A DNA stretch of 9,515 nucleotides, from positions 1 to 9,515 of the forward strand of contig JAKAEG010000106.1 of NCBI GenBank assembly GCA_021819985.1, in the 5' to 3' direction. The position numbers were made by a program, and so were the translations under genes. The notes below the pieces were generated by a model. The model was not told where the DNA came from. It saw only the letters and a list, made by a program, of their open reading frames with translations, and made no database searches. The first letter of the stretch is position 1. The number at the start of each line of letters is the position of its first letter. This document shows positions 7,882 to 9,515 of this stretch, piece by piece. Origin of the DNA: Nitrospirota bacterium. Its GTDB lineage: Bacteria > Nitrospirota > Thermodesulfovibrionia > Thermodesulfovibrionales > JdFR-88.

Positions 7882-8071
7882 ATACGTCCTCGATTTTGCC
7901 CTTGCCCTTCGCCGCCGCAAGCGCCTTCCGGATTTTGTCATTTGCGATTACCATGTCCAGGGCCCTGTTGATTGCTTCAGTTTCGGTTGAAGCATGCGTG
8001 ATCCTTTTGACCATGAGTATCTTGCCCGGGTCGAGACGAAACTGCTTGCGCACCTTTTCCGCAGTCTGCAT
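7862..8071 (-). CDS. vapB: VapB-type antitoxin (ribbon-helix-helix-like)
   Basis: This small 69-aa protein lies directly upstream of and overlaps the PIN toxin gene. The N-terminal part (RKQFRLDPG... then ASTETEAINRALDMVI) matches the pattern of VapB antitoxins with an N-terminal DNA-binding ribbon-helix-helix. The Lys/Ala-rich C-terminus (KALAAAKGKGKIEDVFG) would be the toxin-neutralising tail. The start is set at ATG 8071 because AGGAGG (8080-8085) lies 8 nt upstream. The in-frame GTG at 8080, three codons earlier, overlaps that ribosome-binding site and is unlikely. It should neutralise VapC and repress its own promoter through the inverted repeat at 8086-8114. Family assignment rests on short motifs plus the context. 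Confidence 0.83.
   Translation of the reverse strand: MQTAEKVRKQFRLDPGKILMVKRITHASTETEAINRALDMVIANDKIRKALAAAKGKGKIEDVFGRVSA
7887..7891 (-). promoter_or_regulatory. Ribosome-binding site that sets the vapC TTG start
   Basis: GAGGA on the minus strand ends 5 nt before TTG 7881. It sits inside the last codons of vapB and is the only Shine-Dalgarno-like sequence near the start of the PIN fold. Confidence 0.6.
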
Positions 8072-8079
8072 TGATGCCA

Positions 8080-8085
8080 CCTCCT
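8080..8085 (-). promoter_or_regulatory. Ribosome-binding site of vapB
   Basis: A perfect AGGAGG on the minus strand lies 8 nt before ATG 8071. It decides between that ATG and the GTG at 8080, which it overlaps. Confidence 0.8.
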
Positions 8086-8114
8086 ATGTGTACAGAATAA
8101 AATAATGTACACAT
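8086..8114. promoter_or_regulatory. Inverted-repeat operator of vapBC
   Basis: ATGTGTAC (8086-8093) and GTACACAT (8107-8114) form a perfect 8-bp inverted repeat separated by 13 bases. The half-sites are 21 bp apart centre to centre, about two helical turns, suiting a dimer of dimers. One arm lies in the promoter spacer and the other just downstream of the -10 box, so bound VapB(C) would block transcription. This is inferred from known VapBC autoregulation. Confidence 0.65.
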
Positions 8115-8122
8115 TATTTCAA
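8094..8122 (-). promoter_or_regulatory. Sigma-70-type promoter of vapBC
   Basis: On the minus strand, TTGAAA (8117-8122) and TATTCT (8094-8099) are separated by exactly 17 bases. The expected transcription start is near 8087, giving a short leader just long enough for the AGGAGG. It is interleaved with the inverted repeat. Confidence 0.6.
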
Positions 8123-8209
8123 GCCCGATGGGTCAAGCATACCAAAATTATCTTTCTTAATCAGTTTCCGTTGCGGAAGCGATTTTCCACGGAGAGATGC
8201 ATATTGGAA

Positions 8210-8243
8210 ACAGAGGACCCGGTTCTGGATTCGGGTCCTCTGT
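8210..8243 (-). terminator. Terminator hairpin of the PEP-CTERM gene
   Basis: A perfect 12-bp stem (8210-8221 with 8232-8243, ACAGAGGACCCG/CGGGTCCTCTGT) has a 10-base loop. It starts 26 nt after the PEP-CTERM stop. Read on the minus strand it is followed by TTTCC, a short U-tract; on the plus strand there is none, so it is assigned to the minus strand. It also separates the unit from vapBC. Confidence 0.7.
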
Positions 8244-8269
8244 AAACACTGAAATAAAAGGCTCTATTT

Positions 8270-9223
8270 TCAGGCCGGGTCGCTTTGTTTTGTTAAAAGC
8301 AGCTTCCGCGTTATGACGATCCCCGTTAAGGCCGCACCCAGGAGGAGAAAAGTGGGCGGCTCAGGCACGGACTGACTCGCGGTGCCCTCTTCAAACCCGC
8401 GGTATTGCCACTCCGGCGAAGAGGTATCAACAAATGTGCCCACTGTATCACCGAAGTCGTTCAGGCCATAAACAGCGGTTAAAAGGTGGTCCAGGTCTAC
8501 GGTGGTGAAATTGCCCGCGATATCGGTAAACCCGTATGAGGCAGTACCGTCACTGTATAATCCCGCGATTTCGCCAAGGTCATTTATGCCCATAGCTTCG
8601 GTGAAGCCTCCGCTTGCGCCCGGGGCATCGATCCTGGTAAATGACCCGTTGGCATAAATAAACCCGTGTTCTCCCGCCGCGTCCTGGTAAGTTCCCACAA
8701 CTTCACCGGCATTGTTTATGCCGTTTACGTTAGTCAGCGTGGCTCCCGGAACACTGATCGGGGTAAGGCTCCCGCCTAAGTAGTAAAGAAAGCCTGTATA
8801 CCTGTGAGTAGCGCCGTCAACGTAAGTCCCCGCGATTTCACCGGAGTCGTTGATGCCGCCGGCGCTCATATCGGCCGCCCCCGGAACACTGAATGACGTA
8901 AAGCTGCCGCCGGAATCGACAAATCCGTAATCCGTTGACCCAACGCTGTAAAACCCGGTCATGCCGCCGGCGCCGTTTATGCCCGTGACCAAAGTGTTTT
9001 CCGCGCCGGGGGCGTCAATTGAGGTGAAGCTGCCCCCCGAATCCAGAAACCCGTGCGTGCCCGTCCCATCGGTGTAATACCCCGCAACATCGCCGGAGCC
9101 GTTGACGCCCCTGGCGTAAGTAGCCACGGCGCCGGGATAATTAATAATTTCCGCCCACACGCTTCCGGATAAAAAAACTAAAAAAAACAGACATAAACCG
9201 GCTGAAAATGAAAATCTCTTCAT
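8270..9223 (-). CDS. Secreted HAF-repeat protein with PEP-CTERM sorting tail
   Basis: This 317-aa exported protein has a signal peptide (residues 1-24, cleavage after VWA). Six imperfect repeats of about 40-45 residues follow, each starting G[VIL]N..G...G and containing a GF....G.FT segment. This is the HAF-type extracellular repeat, probably a beta-propeller-like fold, with no known catalytic role. The C-terminus is a PEP-CTERM signal: VPEP at 286-289, hydrophobic helix to about 305, then R306-K307. PEP-CTERM tails are recognised by exosortase, and such proteins usually occur with extracellular polysaccharide genes (known); none are in this window. The tail after the Arg/Lys runs about ten residues longer than usual. 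ATG 9223 has a strong AAAGGAGGG at 9231-9239. It has its own promoter and terminator and is apparently monocistronic. Confidence 0.92.
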   Translation of the reverse strand: MKRFSFSAGLCLFFLVFLSGSVWAEIINYPGAVATYARGVNGSGDVAGYYTDGTGTHGFLDSGGSFTSIDAPGAENTLVTGINGAGGMTGFYSVGSTDYGFVDSGGSFTSFSVPGAADMSAGGINDSGEIAGTYVDGATHRYTGFLYYLGGSLTPISVPGATLTNVNGINNAGEVVGTYQDAAGEHGFIYANGSFTRIDAPGASGGFTEAMGINDLGEIAGLYSDGTASYGFTDIAGNFTTVDLDHLLTAVYGLNDFGDTVGTFVDTSSPEWQYRGFEEGTASQSVPEPPTFLLLGAALTGIVITRKLLLTKQSDPA

Positions 9224-9253
9224 CTCGTCTCCCTCCTTTGATATACAAAAGAA

Positions 9254-9282
9254 TTTATCAGGATTTTTATTTTAAATGGCAA
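9254..9282 (-). promoter_or_regulatory. Sigma-70-type promoter of the PEP-CTERM gene
   Basis: On the minus strand, TTGCCA (9277-9282, five of six consensus bases) and GATAAA (9254-9259) are separated by 17 bases. This places the start about 25 nt upstream of ATG 9223. A small GGCA-AAA-TGCC inverted repeat (9278-9288) overlaps the -35 box and could be an operator, but it is too short to be sure. Confidence 0.5.
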
Positions 9283-9342
9283 AATGCCTTTTCCTGACCA
9301 TCGTTTTCAGTGAATACTATCAGGGTTGAAGTTACAGATTGG

Positions 9343-9515
9343 TTACAGATTCGCGGGAAAAGCAGCTTTGAGGTTAAAAAATGGAAAAAATAAAAAAGGC
9401 TCAAGAATTCCCTGAATATTCAGCAGGACATCATTATCCCAGAAACGTAATACTCGATATCCCTGCTTCTCAAGCCAGTTATCCCTTAAGCCGTCATATG
9501 CTTCTGCAGCCGGTT
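9343..9515 (-). CDS. DUF559-type endonuclease-like protein, C-terminal end (partial)
   Basis: The minus-strand frame is open from the right edge to a TAA at 9343-9345, giving 56 residues. The visible stretch includes YDGLRDNWLEKQGYRVLRFW and then NDVLLNIQGILE. This is the characteristic C-terminal part of DUF559 proteins (PD-(D/E)XK, Vsr-like fold): a helix, the strand GYRVLRFW, and a D/N-V-L-x-N-x-x-G-x-L-E helix. The catalytic Asp/Glu/Lys residues would lie in the missing N-terminal part, so integrity cannot be judged. After the domain comes an unusual Phe-rich tail (FLFFPFFN then LKAAFPANL). The gene ends about 60 nt upstream of the PEP-CTERM promoter on the same strand. The role of the family is poorly known; a standalone nuclease or a domain of a larger protein are both possible. 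Confidence 0.8.
   Translation of the reverse strand, partial: PAAEAYDGLRDNWLEKQGYRVLRFWDNDVLLNIQGILEPFLFFPFFNLKAAFPANL

Noticed and set aside
7882..7941. ATG-initiated 166-aa version of VapC
   Set aside because: The extra 20 residues are Arg-rich, lie within vapB and precede the PIN fold; the TTG at 7881 has a fitting Shine-Dalgarno sequence.
7462..7971. 169-codon open frame on the + strand antisense to vapBC
   Set aside because: No ribosome-binding site and no recognisable family; its length mirrors the well-supported VapC and VapB frames on the other strand.
8166..8178. TTCCG-TTG-CGGAA mini-hairpin between vapB and the PEP-CTERM terminator
   Set aside because: A 5-bp stem with no T-run or neighbouring repeat; expected by chance.
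9277..9310. Possible sigma-54 promoter upstream of the PEP-CTERM gene (such genes are sometimes sigma-54 controlled)
   Set aside because: No GG and GC pair has the required 10-base spacing; a sigma-70-like pair fits better.
9381..9515. 45-codon + strand open frame with GAGGT 6 nt before its ATG, open to the right edge
   Set aside because: The opposite strand encodes an unmistakable DUF559 C-terminus across the same bases, and the + strand product resembles nothing known.
1..9515. CRISPR array, tRNA or rRNA
   Set aside because: No regularly spaced repeats and no cloverleaf or rRNA-like conserved segment found by eye.

Overview
The window comes from a Gram-negative bacterium: it encodes a three-part envelope-spanning exporter with a TolC-type outer-membrane protein and, separately, an outer-surface protein with a PEP-CTERM sorting tail. 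PEP-CTERM sorting, HAF repeats, VapBC and the mid-range base composition fit Desulfobacterota, Nitrospirota or beta/gamma-proteobacteria. The sequence does not allow a firmer placement.

Bases 1-7230, + strand, form a secretion locus. A left-truncated gene (to 1271) encodes a repeat-rich, Tyr/Gly-rich protein ending in a matrixin-type metalloprotease domain. A strong hairpin (1302-1335) follows it. Then come four tightly spaced genes (gaps of 10, 16 and 26 nt): a PAPS-dependent sulfotransferase (1419-2255), an HlyB-type ABC exporter with a degenerate C39-like N-domain (2266-4476), an HlyD-type membrane fusion protein (4493-5866) and a TolC-type outer-membrane channel (5893-7230). The simplest reading is a type I secretion system whose likely cargo is the protein just upstream, with a sulfotransferase cotranscribed with the exporter. 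This recalls the Xanthomonas raxST-raxA-raxB arrangement, in which a tyrosine sulfotransferase modifies a secreted peptide. Here, however, the exporter is HlyB-type and lacks a working leader peptidase, and the neighbouring candidate cargo is a large protein. The protease active site is itself unusual: the third zinc-ligand histidine is replaced by cysteine.

Bases 7231-7440 are intergenic with only weak inverted repeats. Bases 7441-8071, - strand, hold a vapBC toxin-antitoxin pair. Its promoter overlaps an inverted-repeat operator, and the toxin probably starts at TTG inside the end of the antitoxin gene.

Bases 8210-9282, - strand, hold a single-gene unit with promoter, ribosome-binding site and terminator hairpin. 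It encodes a secreted HAF-repeat protein with a PEP-CTERM anchor. At the right edge (9343-9515, - strand) is the C-terminal end of a DUF559-type (Vsr/endonuclease-like) protein that enters from outside the window.

No tRNA, rRNA, CRISPR array or intact insertion sequence was seen.
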